Shown here one piece after another: positions 51,844 to 60,607 of a stretch of 64,000 nt of DNA. The number at the start of each line of letters is the position of its first letter. The stretch's first letter is position 1. The stretch spans positions 62,001 to 126,000 of the forward strand of contig NZ_JAGGOT010000012.1 of the NCBI RefSeq assembly GCF_018614195.1. The letters run 5' to 3'. The DNA is from Streptomyces sp. ISL-43 (lineage in GTDB: Bacteria > Actinomycetota > Actinomycetes > Streptomycetales > Streptomycetaceae). Under the pieces are notes generated by a model. It had not been told where the DNA came from. It saw nothing but the letters and a program-made list of their open reading frames with translations, and did not search any database. A program made the position numbers and the translations under genes.

Positions 51844-54249
51844 ATGGACACCGACGGCACGCACGGTACGCACGAGAAGCGGGCACCGCGCGCGACCGGG
51901 CACGTTCCCCGCCCGGCGGGACCTCCGGTGCCGTCCGGTCCGCCGGGACCCCCGCCGATGCCCGCGCACGCCCCGGCGGCCCCGGCCCCGGCCCACGCCC
52001 TCGCGGCGGCCCCGCCTCTCGCCGACTGGCTGCGCGTCCCCCGCCCGGACGCCGCGCCCGGCATCTGGCGCCACGCCTACACCCCGGCCGCGCCCCGGCC
52101 CGAAGCGGCCGCCGCCGCCCTGCTCAAGCGCGTCGGGATCTCGCTCGTGGTCTGCTTCGTGGTCTGGCGCCTCTTCGTGGACGGGGCGCTGCCCCTGGTG
52201 GGCGTACCGCTCGACCTCTTCACCCCCGAGGGCTGGTGGACCAACGGACTGCGGCGCGAGCCCGTCGACCACCGGGGCATGGCCGCCACCGAGCTCTACG
52301 AACTGCTGGTCACCGGCGGGATGCTCTTCGCGTTCGCCCGGCTCGGCGGCTGGCGGACCGCCTTCGACCGGATCGTCGTGGCCCGCGGCCCCTGGTACCG
52401 CGCGCTCGGCGCCCTGATCGGCGCCCTCGTCGTGACCCTGCTCATCGTGAGCGAGACCCTGCCGGTCTACCCGCTCGCCTTCGGCCACTTGCCGTACGCG
52501 GAGCTCGGCGGCTCGGCGGGCCCGGCCGTCACCTATCTCCTCTACGCGGCGGTCTACCTCCCCGTCATCCTCTTCTTCGGGCGGCTCGGCGACTGGGCCG
52601 GCCTGGTGCAAGGCGCCCTCGCCGGCCCCGCCGACGACACCCCCGCCGCCACCTTCCCCGCCGGGCAGGCCCCCGCGGACGACCCCGCCGGTTGGCCGCA
52701 GCTGCGCGCCGCCGGGTTCGCGGAGACCGCCGACCGGCTGGCCGCCGAAGCCGCCGCCGGGCGCATGAACGACGTCGACCACGTCCGGATCCGGCGGGCC
52801 TGGGACTCGGTGCTGGCCGACCCCGGGCGGCGCCACGCCTTCGTCCAAGCCGTACGGGACAAGGGCGCCGCCGCCTGCGGACACCCCTCCGGAGCCCGCG
52901 ACCTGCCCGTCCGCGCGGCCCGGCACGACCTGGTCGTCGCCCAGGTCCGCCTCGGTGACGTCACCGACGCCGAACCCAACCCCTTCGAGCGCCGGGGCAC
53001 CGGCCTCGCCCTGGACCCGGCCGTCCTCGGGACCTCGATGCTCGCCGTAGGCCCCTCCGGAGCGGGCAAGACCGCCCGGCTGGTCCGTCCGGTCGTCGAA
53101 TCGCTGATGCTCCAGGCCCTGGCCGGCGAGGCCGCCGTGATCACCGTCGCCGCCGCCGGGACGCCGCTCGGGCACGACGAGGCCTACGACATCGTCGTCC
53201 GCCTCGGCGACCCCTCGTCCGTCCACGACCTCGACCTCTACGGCGGCGCCACCGACCCCGACGAAGCGGCCTCGCTCCTCGCCGAGGCCTTCGTCGGCGA
53301 CCTGCCCGGCATCGACGTACGCCGCTGCGCGACGGCCCTCGCGCAGCTCATCGGCCCCTTCCGGGCCGCGTACGGCCGCTTCCCCACCGTGTCCGAGCTG
53401 CGGGAACTGCTCGACGGCCGGCCGGCCGCACTCGACGCGCTGCGCGAGGTGCTGGAGAGGGCCGGCCGCCAGGCCATGCTGCGCGAGCTCGACGCCCGGA
53501 CCAGGCAGTACGGGGCCCACGGCGACCCCGGCCCCGTCCTCGCCGACCGGGTGGCGCTGCTGGACCGGCCCGCCTTCCACGGCTTCTTCGACACCACCGG
53601 CGCCGGCCGGCCCTTCTCCCCGCGCGCCCTCGAACACCCCGTCCGGGTCCGCGTCGACCTGCCCGAGCGAGCCCACGCGGACGCCTCCCGACTGCTGGCC
53701 CGGCTGCTGCTCGCCCAGTTCAACGCCTCGGTCGCGGCGCGCACCGACCGCTCCCTCTTCGCCTTCCTCGCCTTCGACGACGCCTCGCGCACCCTCACCC
53801 CCGAGACCGTGCGCGGCGTGCAGCGGCTCCGCTCGGCCAACGCGGGAGTCCTGCTGACGCTGCGCACCCTGGACGACGTACCGGAGCCGCTGCGCACCCC
53901 GCTGCTCGGGGCGGTCGGCTGCCGCGTGGCCTTCTCCGGGGTCACCACCTGGGACGGCAAGTGGTTCGCCGACGCCTGGGGGACCGAGCTCGTCGAGACG
54001 CGGGACGTCACGAGCCGGACGGTCTACGCCGACCGCCCGATGACGCGAGCCCTGCACACGCTGCGCAAGATGATCACCGGCAAGGCCGTCACCACGGACG
54101 CCGTCACCGTGCGGCAGGTCGAGCGGGAGCGCTGGTCCGCCTCCGCCCTCGCCAACACCGTGCCCCCCGGCCACGCCGTGCTCTCCCTCACCTCCGTCCG
54201 CGGCGAGCGGGCCGCGCCGCTGCTGGTGCGGCTCGGGGGAACGAGCTGA
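51844..54249 (+). CDS. Large membrane-anchored P-loop ATPase
   Basis: 801-residue protein. A Pro/Ala-rich N-terminus of about 85 residues precedes four predicted membrane helices (ISLVVCFVVWRLFVDGALPLVGV, ALGALIGALVVTLLIVSETLPV, PAVTYLLYAAVYLPVILFFG). A cytosolic ATPase domain follows with Walker A GPSGAGKT at about residue 406 and FLAFDDAS as a possible Walker B. The layout resembles VirD4/TraG or FtsK-like coupling ATPases without clear signature motifs. Similar proteins are usually annotated in Streptomyces only as ATP/GTP-binding. It stands between gabT and a PucR regulator; its role is unknown. Confidence 0.85.
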   Translation: MDTDGTHGTHEKRAPRATGHVPRPAGPPVPSGPPGPPPMPAHAPAAPAPAHALAAAPPLADWLRVPRPDAAPGIWRHAYTPAAPRPEAAAAALLKRVGISLVVCFVVWRLFVDGALPLVGVPLDLFTPEGWWTNGLRREPVDHRGMAATELYELLVTGGMLFAFARLGGWRTAFDRIVVARGPWYRALGALIGALVVTLLIVSETLPVYPLAFGHLPYAELGGSAGPAVTYLLYAAVYLPVILFFGRLGDWAGLVQGALAGPADDTPAATFPAGQAPADDPAGWPQLRAAGFAETADRLAAEAAAGRMNDVDHVRIRRAWDSVLADPGRRHAFVQAVRDKGAAACGHPSGARDLPVRAARHDLVVAQVRLGDVTDAEPNPFERRGTGLALDPAVLGTSMLAVGPSGAGKTARLVRPVVESLMLQALAGEAAVITVAAAGTPLGHDEAYDIVVRLGDPSSVHDLDLYGGATDPDEAASLLAEAFVGDLPGIDVRRCATALAQLIGPFRAAYGRFPTVSELRELLDGRPAALDALREVLERAGRQAMLRELDARTRQYGAHGDPGPVLADRVALLDRPAFHGFFDTTGAGRPFSPRALEHPVRVRVDLPERAHADASRLLARLLLAQFNASVAARTDRSLFAFLAFDDASRTLTPETVRGVQRLRSANAGVLLTLRTLDDVPEPLRTPLLGAVGCRVAFSGVTTWDGKWFADAWGTELVETRDVTSRTVYADRPMTRALHTLRKMITGKAVTTDAVTVRQVERERWSASALANTVPPGHAVLSLTSVRGERAAPLLVRLGGTS

Positions 54250-54388
54250 GCCGATCCGTACGGGGTGGCAGAATCAAGGTGAGCCGTTCGTACGACACGG
54301 CGAAATCCGGCCTGGCGTTCCACGGCGAGAATCCTGCGTCGGCATCTCGCCGCCGAACCTCCTCCTCCCCTAAGGCGCCCCGGTACCC

Positions 54389-55969
54389 ATGCCGCTCACC
54401 CTGGCCTCACTCGTCCAGCACTCGGCGCTCAAACTCAGCGTCCGGGCCGGGGAGGGCCGCCTCGACACCCCCGTGCGCTGGGCCCACGTCAGCGAGCTCG
54501 CCGACCCCGTCCCCTACATGGAGGGCGGGGAGCTGCTCCTCATCACCGCGATGAAGCTCGACGCGGAGGACCCCGAGGAGATGCGGCGCTACGTACGGAG
54601 GCTCGCGGCGGCCGGGGTCGTCGGCATCGGCTTCGCCGTCGGCGTCAACTACGACGCCGTGCCCGAAGCGCTGGTCGAAGCCGCCCGTGCCGAGGACCTG
54701 CCGCTGCTGGAGGTGCCCCGGCGCACCCCCTTCCTCGCCATCAGCAAGGCCGTCTCCGCCGCCCTCGCCGCCGACCAGTACCGGGCCGTGACCGCCGGCT
54801 TCGAGGCGCAGCGGGAGCTGACGCGGGCCGCGCTGTCCGTCGACGGCCCCGCCGAGCTGCTGACGAAGCTGGCGGCGCACGTGCACGGCTGGGCCGCCCT
54901 GTACGACACCTCGGGCGCCGTCGTCGCGGCCGCGCCCGACTGGGCCGCGCGCCGGGCGGCCCGGCTGACCCCCGACGTGGAGCGGCTGCGGGAGCGCCCG
55001 GCGCCGGCCAGCGCCGTGGTGGGCGGCTCGGAGGACCGGGTCGAGCTGCAGTCCCTGGGCACCGGGCGGCGGGCGCGCGGCGCCCTGGCCGTCGGCACCG
55101 GGGCCCCGCTCGGCACGGCGGAGCGGTACGCCGTCCACTCGGCGGTGGCGCTCCTGACCCTCACCACGGAACGCTCCCGTTCCCTGCACGACGCGGAGTC
55201 CCGGCTCGGCGCGGCCGTGCTGCGCATGCTCCTCGCCGGGCAGGCGGACCACGCGCAGGACGTGGCCGGGGACCTGTACGGGGCCCTGCTCGACGCGCCG
55301 TTCCGGATCGTCGTGGCGGAGCCGGCACTGGCGGGGACCGCCCAGCCACAGGGCTTGGCCCAGCTGGCCGACTCCCTGGAGTCGGCGGCGGCGCGCACGG
55401 GGGAGACCCTGCTGGTGGTGCCGGAGCCCGGCCGCCTCGTCGTCCTGGCGGCCGACGGGGGCTCGGCGGTACAGGCGTGCGCCGAGTACGCGGAGTCGCT
55501 GGAATCGCGGCGCGGGCGGGACGCGGGCGAACCGGAGCCGGACGAACTGGTGATCGGCCTGTCGGCCCCGGCCCTGGCCTCCGCCGTGGCTGCGGCCTTC
55601 AAGCAGGCCGACCAGGCCCTTGCCGTGGCCCGGCGGCGCGGCCGCCCGATGGTCGAGCACGAGGAGCTCGCGGCCGGCTCGGTCCTCCCGCTGCTGGCCG
55701 ACGACGCCGTACGGGCCTTCGCGGACGGCACGCTGCGGGCGCTGCGCGAGCACGACGAGAAGGGCCGCGGCGACCTGGTGGCCTCGCTCCAGGCGTGGCT
55801 CTCGCGCCACGGCCAGTGGGACGCGGCGGCGGCCGACCTCGGGGTCCACCGCCACACGCTGCGCTACCGGATGCGGCGGGTGGAGGAGATCCTCGGCCGC
55901 TCGCTGGACGACCCGGACGTCCGCATGGAGCTCTGGCTCGCCCTGAAGGCCACCTCGACCCCGGCGTAG
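54389..55969 (+). CDS. PucR-family transcriptional regulator
   Basis: 526-residue regulator. The N-terminal PucR domain (MPLTLASLVQHSALKLSVRAGEGRL, VRWAHVSELADPVPYMEGGELLLITAMKL) is followed by a GGDEF-like/GAF-like middle part and a C-terminal PucR-type HTH (GQWDAAAADLGVHRHTLRYRMRRVEEILG). Such proteins activate purine or GABA utilisation genes, and its position between gabT and a third aldehyde dehydrogenase makes GABA metabolism the best guess for its targets. Confidence 0.92.
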   Translation: MPLTLASLVQHSALKLSVRAGEGRLDTPVRWAHVSELADPVPYMEGGELLLITAMKLDAEDPEEMRRYVRRLAAAGVVGIGFAVGVNYDAVPEALVEAARAEDLPLLEVPRRTPFLAISKAVSAALAADQYRAVTAGFEAQRELTRAALSVDGPAELLTKLAAHVHGWAALYDTSGAVVAAAPDWAARRAARLTPDVERLRERPAPASAVVGGSEDRVELQSLGTGRRARGALAVGTGAPLGTAERYAVHSAVALLTLTTERSRSLHDAESRLGAAVLRMLLAGQADHAQDVAGDLYGALLDAPFRIVVAEPALAGTAQPQGLAQLADSLESAAARTGETLLVVPEPGRLVVLAADGGSAVQACAEYAESLESRRGRDAGEPEPDELVIGLSAPALASAVAAAFKQADQALAVARRRGRPMVEHEELAAGSVLPLLADDAVRAFADGTLRALREHDEKGRGDLVASLQAWLSRHGQWDAAAADLGVHRHTLRYRMRRVEEILGRSLDDPDVRMELWLALKATSTPA

Positions 55970-56149
55970 CCGAGGCCCCGTACGGACGCCCCGTACGGAC
56001 CGCGCACGCGCGGCGGCGGCGCCGACACTGACAAAGCGGCGCGCCGCGCCGAGCACGTACTCCACGCCGGACAAACACCGAAACCGCGCCGGAGTCCTAC
56101 GGTGGAGGGGACAAGGACCCACCGCACACTCCGAAGGGCCGGGATCAGC

Positions 56150-57595
56150 ATGACTTCCACCCACGCCTTCTGGCTCGCCGGCCGCCAGGCCACCGGCGAC
56201 GACAGCCTCGACGTCCACTCCCCGTGGGACGGCCGTCTCGTCGGTACCGTGAGCGTCCCCACCGACGCCCAGGTCGAAGAGGCCGTGGCCGCGGCCCACG
56301 CCGTGACGGCGGAGTTCTCCGCGACCCCGGCCCACGTACGCGCCGAGGCCCTGGCCCACGTCGCGCGCCGGCTCGCCGAGCGCACCGAGGAGATCGCGCT
56401 GCTGATCTCCGCCGAGAACGGCAAGCCCATCAAGTGGGCCCGCGGTGAGGTCGGCCGTGCGGTGTCCGTGTTCCGCTTCGCCGCCGAAGAGGCCCGCCGC
56501 TTCAACGGCGGAGAGGCCCAGCGCCTGGACACCGACGCCGGCGGCGTCGGTCGCCTCGCCCTGACCCGCCGCTTCGTCAAGGGCCCGGTCCTCGGCATCG
56601 CGCCCTTCAACTTCCCGCTGAACCTCTGTGCCCACAAGGTGGCCCCCGCCATCGCCGTCGGCGCGCCGATCATCCTGAAGCCGGCCCCGGCCACCCCGCT
56701 CTCCGGTCTGATCATCGGTGAGCTGCTGGCCGAGACCGACCTGCCGGCCGGTTCCTGGTCCGTGCTCCCCGTCGCCAACGACAAGATGCCGGAGCTGGTC
56801 AAGGACGAGCGCCTGCCCGTCATCTCCTTCACCGGTTCCGACAAGGTCGGCTACGCCATCCAGCAGGCCGTGCCCCACAAGCACTGCACCCTGGAGCTCG
56901 GCGGCAACGCCGCGGCCGTCGTCCTGGAGGACTGGGCCTCGGAGGCAGACCTCGACTGGGCCGCGACCCGTATCGCCACCTTCTCGAACTACCAGGCCGG
57001 CCAGTCCTGCATCGGCGTCCAGCGCGTGATCGCCGACGCCGCCGTCTACGACCGCCTGGTCGAGAAGGTCGTCGCCAAGGTCCAGGAGCAGGTCACCGGC
57101 GACCCGAACGACTCGGCCACCGACGTCGGCCCCCTCGTCTCCGAGGACGCCGCCAAGCGCGTCGAGTCCTGGGTCGACGAGGCCGTCGCCGCCGGAGCCA
57201 AGCTGCTCACGGGCGGTAAGCGCGAGGGTGCCTCGTACGAGCCCACCGTCGTCGCCGAGGTGCCCGAGGGCGTCACGCTGGCCACCGAGGAGGTCTTCGG
57301 ACCGGTCCTCACCCTGCGCAGGGTCGAGAACACCGACGAGGCCTTCGCCGCCGTCAACGACTCGAAGTTCGGCCTGCAGGCGGGCGTCTTCACCCGGAAC
57401 ATCCAGACCGCGTTCCGTGCCCACCGCGAGCTGGAGGTCGGCGGCGTGATCGTCGGCGACGTCCCGTCCTACCGCGCCGACCAGATGCCGTACGGCGGGG
57501 TCAAGCAGTCCGGTGTGGGCCGCGAGGGCGTGCGCTACGCGATGGACGACTACACGTACGAGCGGGTCCTGGTCCTCAGCGGCCTCGACATCTGA
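56150..57595 (+). CDS. Aldehyde dehydrogenase
   Basis: 481-residue NAD(P)-dependent ALDH, a different subfamily from the two aminobutyraldehyde types. Visible motifs are GIAPFNFPLNLCAHKVAPA, FTGSDKVGYAIQQ, LELGGNAAAVV, catalytic Cys in YQAGQSCIGVQR and EVFGPVLTLRRV. The style is that of phosphonoacetaldehyde or lactaldehyde/succinic semialdehyde-related enzymes. ATG 56150 is preceded by GGGATCAGC. Placed beside a PucR regulator and gabT, it could oxidise succinic semialdehyde, but this is inference. A 13-bp terminator follows. Confidence 0.9.
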   Translation: MTSTHAFWLAGRQATGDDSLDVHSPWDGRLVGTVSVPTDAQVEEAVAAAHAVTAEFSATPAHVRAEALAHVARRLAERTEEIALLISAENGKPIKWARGEVGRAVSVFRFAAEEARRFNGGEAQRLDTDAGGVGRLALTRRFVKGPVLGIAPFNFPLNLCAHKVAPAIAVGAPIILKPAPATPLSGLIIGELLAETDLPAGSWSVLPVANDKMPELVKDERLPVISFTGSDKVGYAIQQAVPHKHCTLELGGNAAAVVLEDWASEADLDWAATRIATFSNYQAGQSCIGVQRVIADAAVYDRLVEKVVAKVQEQVTGDPNDSATDVGPLVSEDAAKRVESWVDEAVAAGAKLLTGGKREGASYEPTVVAEVPEGVTLATEEVFGPVLTLRRVENTDEAFAAVNDSKFGLQAGVFTRNIQTAFRAHRELEVGGVIVGDVPSYRADQMPYGGVKQSGVGREGVRYAMDDYTYERVLVLSGLDI

Positions 57596-57618
57596 CCGAA
57601 CTCGTACGGCGAAGAGCC

Positions 57619-57655
57619 GACGGCCGGAGCCTACTGTGCGGGGGCTCCGGCCGTC
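57619..57655 (+). terminator. 13-bp intrinsic terminator after the third aldehyde dehydrogenase
   Basis: GACGGCCGGAGCC (57619-57631) pairs perfectly with GGCTCCGGCCGTC (57643-57655), loop 11 nt, followed by TTCCTTATCC. It ends the conserved chromosomal block. The following stretch to 57788 holds no gene I can support. Confidence 0.7.
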
Positions 57656-57788
57656 TTCCTTATCCCTGTGTTGACCTGCTGGAATGGCCAGATCTTGGCA
57701 GTCTCTGAAGAGTTGTGGGAACACGTGGGGCTAAGCGCCACGCGTGCGAATGCGTAGTTTTGCGTAAGAAGCTGCAGTTCGATCGATC

Positions 57789-57960
57789 ATGCTGTCTGTT
57801 GATCGAGTGGGTGTTCCGGTCGGCGCTCCCGGGATCGACGCGATCCGCTACCTGGTGGACAACGGCATCAAATGGCGGGCGATGCCGGTCGGCTTCCCCG
57901 CCTGGGACCGGGTCTACGCCTTTTTCCGCAGGTGGCTCCAGGACGGGCTGATCGGCCCCG
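57789..57960 (+). pseudogene. IS5-family transposase, N-terminal fragment
   Basis: The frame IDAIRYLVDNGIKWRAMPVG...WDRVYAFFRRWLQDGLI matches the N-terminal region of IS5-type transposases common in Streptomyces. It ends abruptly after about 57 residues where the sequence enters a 30-bp palindrome. No DDE residues remain, so this is a remnant. The open frame carries on to 58217 but that part overlaps the Fic gene antisense and has no transposase similarity. Confidence 0.8.
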
Positions 57961-57983
57961 GAACCGAGTTCGGTTCCGGGGCC
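57954..57983. repeat. 30-bp palindrome at the transposase breakpoint
   Basis: GGCCCCGGAACCGA (57954-57967) is the exact reverse complement of 57970-57983 with a 2-bp centre. It sits exactly where the transposase similarity stops and 40 bp beyond the end of the minus-strand Fic gene. It may be a recombination scar, the terminator of the Fic gene, or both. Confidence 0.6.
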
Positions 57984-58022
57984 GCCACCGCAGATCCGGG
58001 TTCTCGGCAGTCCTGGGTTCGG

Positions 58023-59165
58023 CTACGCGGTGTAGGGGTTGGAGATGGTGTGCGGCCTGCGGGCGGTGGCCAGGACGTTCTGCGGGAACCGGGGGCCGGC
58101 GGTGTAGTGGCGGCCCTTGGTCTGTCCGACCGCAGTCAGTACTCCGGCCTTGGTCAGGGCTTGGAGGTCCCGGGTGGCCTGCTGGGTGTTGATGGCCTCG
58201 GCCCGCTCGTAGCGTGAGCGCCTGACCCGGCCCACCATCGCCACCTCGTGCAGGGCGGTGACCTGCCTCTCGCTGATGCCGTGAGCCTGGGCGTGGTCCA
58301 TGAGCTGCATCCAGCAGTCGTTCGAGCGGTTGACCCGGTGCTGCACACGCTGGGCCTGCTGGTGGTAGGCGAGGAGGCTGAACTTGATCCACGGCAGGGT
58401 GTCACGCTCGGGCGAGTAGACCGGTCCGCCGACCTCGCGGAGCACCTTGTAGTACTCCCATGTGTTGCCGGGCATACCCAACCATTCCTCGATCGAGGAG
58501 AACTCCGGAGCCAGCACCCCGCCTCGGGCGATCAGCAGGGTCTGCAGCGAGCGGGACATCCGGCCGTTGCCGTCTGACCACGGGTGGATCTTCACCAGGT
58601 TCAGGTGTGCCATCGCGGCCCGAATCAGGACGTGTTCTTCGAGGTCGCCGTCGTTGAGCCAGTCCACCAGCTCCGCCATGAGGCCGGGTACGAGTTCTTG
58701 GTCGGGGCCGTCGTAGTCGGTGGCGAGCTCGTCGCCCGGGGCGGTGATGCGGATGGAGGTCTTGCGCCACTGGCCGGCTGTCCGCAGCGGGTGGTGGTGG
58801 TGGCCCTGCAGCATCCAGTGCAGCGCGTTCAGGAGTTCCTTGCTGTACTGGAAGTCGGTGACGTCGTGGAGAGACTGGATGTATGTCATCGCCTGCTGGT
58901 AGGCGAGGGTCTCCGCCTTGTTCTCGTCGCTGGCCTCGACTTCGCGCTCGCCGTCCATCAGGTCGGCGACATCCTTCGCGTCGACCTGATAGCCCTCGAT
59001 CGTGTTCGACGCGGCGATCGCGCTGGCGGTCAGCGCCTTGCGCAGATCGAGGGTCCACTTCATGGGGGCTTGCTGCACCGCATCGCGCAGGCGCTCACGC
59101 AGTCCGTCGATCTGTTCCAGCACCAGGTGATCGTCGGAGCCGAGGCGGGGAGTCGAATACAACAT
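58023..59165 (-). CDS. Fic family protein with C-terminal winged helix
   Basis: 380-residue Fic protein. The active-site loop is HPWSDGNGR near residue 192 (HxFx(D/E)GNGRxxR class), so AMP or another nucleotide part transfer to a target protein is expected. An inhibitory motif (S/T)xxxE(G/N) occurs as SNTIEG near residues 52-57, which places it in the self-inhibited class II. The last 90 residues (ISERQVTALHEVAMVGRVRRSRYERAEAINTQQATRDLQALTKAG) form a winged HTH. ATG 59165 has no Shine-Dalgarno, but TATCAT lies 6 nt ahead, which suggests a leaderless transcript. The frame is open upstream into a MurG-like fragment. Confidence 0.88.
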   Translation of the reverse strand: MLYSTPRLGSDDHLVLEQIDGLRERLRDAVQQAPMKWTLDLRKALTASAIAASNTIEGYQVDAKDVADLMDGEREVEASDENKAETLAYQQAMTYIQSLHDVTDFQYSKELLNALHWMLQGHHHHPLRTAGQWRKTSIRITAPGDELATDYDGPDQELVPGLMAELVDWLNDGDLEEHVLIRAAMAHLNLVKIHPWSDGNGRMSRSLQTLLIARGGVLAPEFSSIEEWLGMPGNTWEYYKVLREVGGPVYSPERDTLPWIKFSLLAYHQQAQRVQHRVNRSNDCWMQLMDHAQAHGISERQVTALHEVAMVGRVRRSRYERAEAINTQQATRDLQALTKAGVLTAVGQTKGRHYTAGPRFPQNVLATARRPHTISNPYTA

Positions 59166-59170
59166 GAGCA

Positions 59171-59193
59171 AATGATACCCGCTGCCTATCATT
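59171..59193 (-). promoter_or_regulatory. Inverted repeat over the Fic gene promoter
   Basis: AATGATA (59171-59177) and TATCATT (59187-59193) are perfect inverted repeats 9 bp apart, in a locally AT-richer spot. The arm nearest the gene contains the TATCAT that could be the -10 box of a leaderless transcript. Repression by the winged helix of the Fic protein itself is a natural hypothesis. Confidence 0.5.
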
Positions 59194-59248
59194 CCCGCAT
59201 GAGGGTGGCTTCCATCGCTCCCTCCTGATTCACCCGCGCCGTTCAGCC

Positions 59249-60010
59249 CGGCCAGCGCCAGCACGTCGGGGAGCTCCGTGCCGACGAACCCGGCGAGGTA
59301 GTACCGGCCCGACAGCTCCACAGGCAGAGCCGCCGCGCGCTGCCGCAGCCCTTCGACGTTGGCCGGCCCGCACTGGTGAATCACGTTCGCCCGTTCCAGT
59401 AGCCAAGGCAGTGCGTCCCGTACGACGTCGTTGATCTGCTGAGCGCCCTGCGCGCCGCCGGTGACGTACACGGTCGGCAGATGCCGGTCGAAGCCATGCA
59501 GGGCAAGAGCCTCAACCGCCTTGTCCGCGTGCCCGGTCAGCACCTCGGGGCGGATCGGATTGCCGGTGACGACCGCAGCGCCCCGAACCGACTCCGGCAG
59601 AAGCGGCAGCGACGACTCCGACGACACCGCGATCCTCGTCGCCGAGCTCGCGAGCTTCCGGTTGGCCAGGCCCAGCCGCACGGTCTGCTCGTGGAGGACC
59701 AGCGGGCGGCGGCACATGCGGGCGGCCAGGCCAGCCGGGACAGCCACGTATCCGCCCGTGGCGAGCACGACATCCGGCCGGAAGTCGGCGACGATCTTCC
59801 GTGCCTGGGCCACGCCGAGCGGCACGCGCGCCATGTCCTTCATGTTCGCAGGGCTCACCATCTTGAGCGGGTTGCTGGAGCGGCGAATCTTGCCCGTGGC
59901 CACGGTCTTGAAGGCGATGCCTTCGGCGGGTGCCACCCGAGCCTCCAAGCCGTCCGCTGTGCCGATCCACAGGACCTCGACCGCCCTGCCCTCCGCCAGC
60001 GGCAGCGCAT
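59249..60010 (-). pseudogene. MurG-like glycosyltransferase fragment
   Basis: About 250 residues of a MurG/GT28-type protein: VEVLWIGTADGLEARVAPAEGI, PDVVLATGGYVAVPAGLAA, LVLHEQTVRLGLANRKLA, VVTGNPIRPEVL and VTGGAQGAQQINDVV. Both ends are missing: the N-terminal GGTGGH loop is absent, and similarity stops after LPDVLALA, just where the donor-binding motif should follow. The frame continues without a stop into the Fic coding region, but the junction is random sequence. It is a truncated paralogue, not the cell's main murG. Confidence 0.8.
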
Positions 60011-60297
60011 CCGGGCCCTGGAGACGTACATCTTCCCGACATTCGCCAACTGCGCCGTTCGATCAGCCGAGCACTTCAGCAAGGCCCTGGCATCGGTCCT
60101 GAAAGGGGCCGTGATCGCAGAGCCGCCGCTCCGGGACCGCAACCCCTGCGACCTGACCAGGCTTCCGAGCAACGACGACCGGGGCATCGAGTACGACGAG
60201 TCGGGCGACGACATGGAGTTCATGACTCCGGAAGAGGTCGCCGGCCTCGTCGCGTGCTTCCCACGGGCCAGTGACCGGATGCTCGTACGCACGCTAT
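60007..60297 (+). pseudogene. Site-specific integrase fragment
   Basis: On the plus strand about 97 residues resemble the core-binding part of Streptomyces tyrosine integrases (IRALETYIFPTFANCAVRSAEHF, VLKGAVIAEPPLRDRNPCDL, MEFMTPEEVAGLVACFPRA). The catalytic R, HxxR and Tyr are all absent. It overlaps the end of the MurG-like fragment by a few bases, which marks an illegitimate junction between two elements. Confidence 0.65.
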
Positions 60298-60607
60298 CGG
60301 CACGCCGCCAACCCAACTCTTGGACGATCATCCGAGGCGCACCCCACCCGAGCCATGTCTGCCGAGGTGAGAAGGATGATCGAGTATCGGCCATGGAAGC
60401 GACTCTGGGGCGAGAGCGACGAGGAGTCGACCTGCCAAAGCGCCATGGATCACCTGGGCCGAGTCCGCCGCGGCGGGCTGGGACGACACCGATCGATCGA
60501 CAATCGGACTCACTCCGACGGCGCTACGCCGCACTGCACGGCGCTGATCAGGCACTCCCCCACCCCGGGGCGTAGATTCGAGGTATCGGCAGCGAAGGCG
60601 GTGTCGC
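60298..60607. other. Gap without recognisable gene
   Basis: Several open frames cross this 310-bp stretch, but none shows a coherent protein, and codon use is irregular compared with neighbours. It probably contains decayed element DNA and the promoter of the SARP-like regulator. No repeat or att-like sequence was identified. Confidence 0.5.

Noticed and set aside
54407..57724. 1105-codon minus-strand open frame
   Set aside because: Antisense to the PucR and aldehyde dehydrogenase genes, with no recognisable domain; produced by high GC content.
57961..58217. Continuation of the IS5 open frame
   Set aside because: Transposase similarity ends at the palindrome; the rest overlaps the Fic gene antisense.
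58023..59948. A single MurG-Fic protein of 641 residues
   Set aside because: The MurG part lacks both ends and the junction sequence has no similarity. The Fic part has a credible start at 59165, so two features are annotated; the fusion is kept only as a finding.
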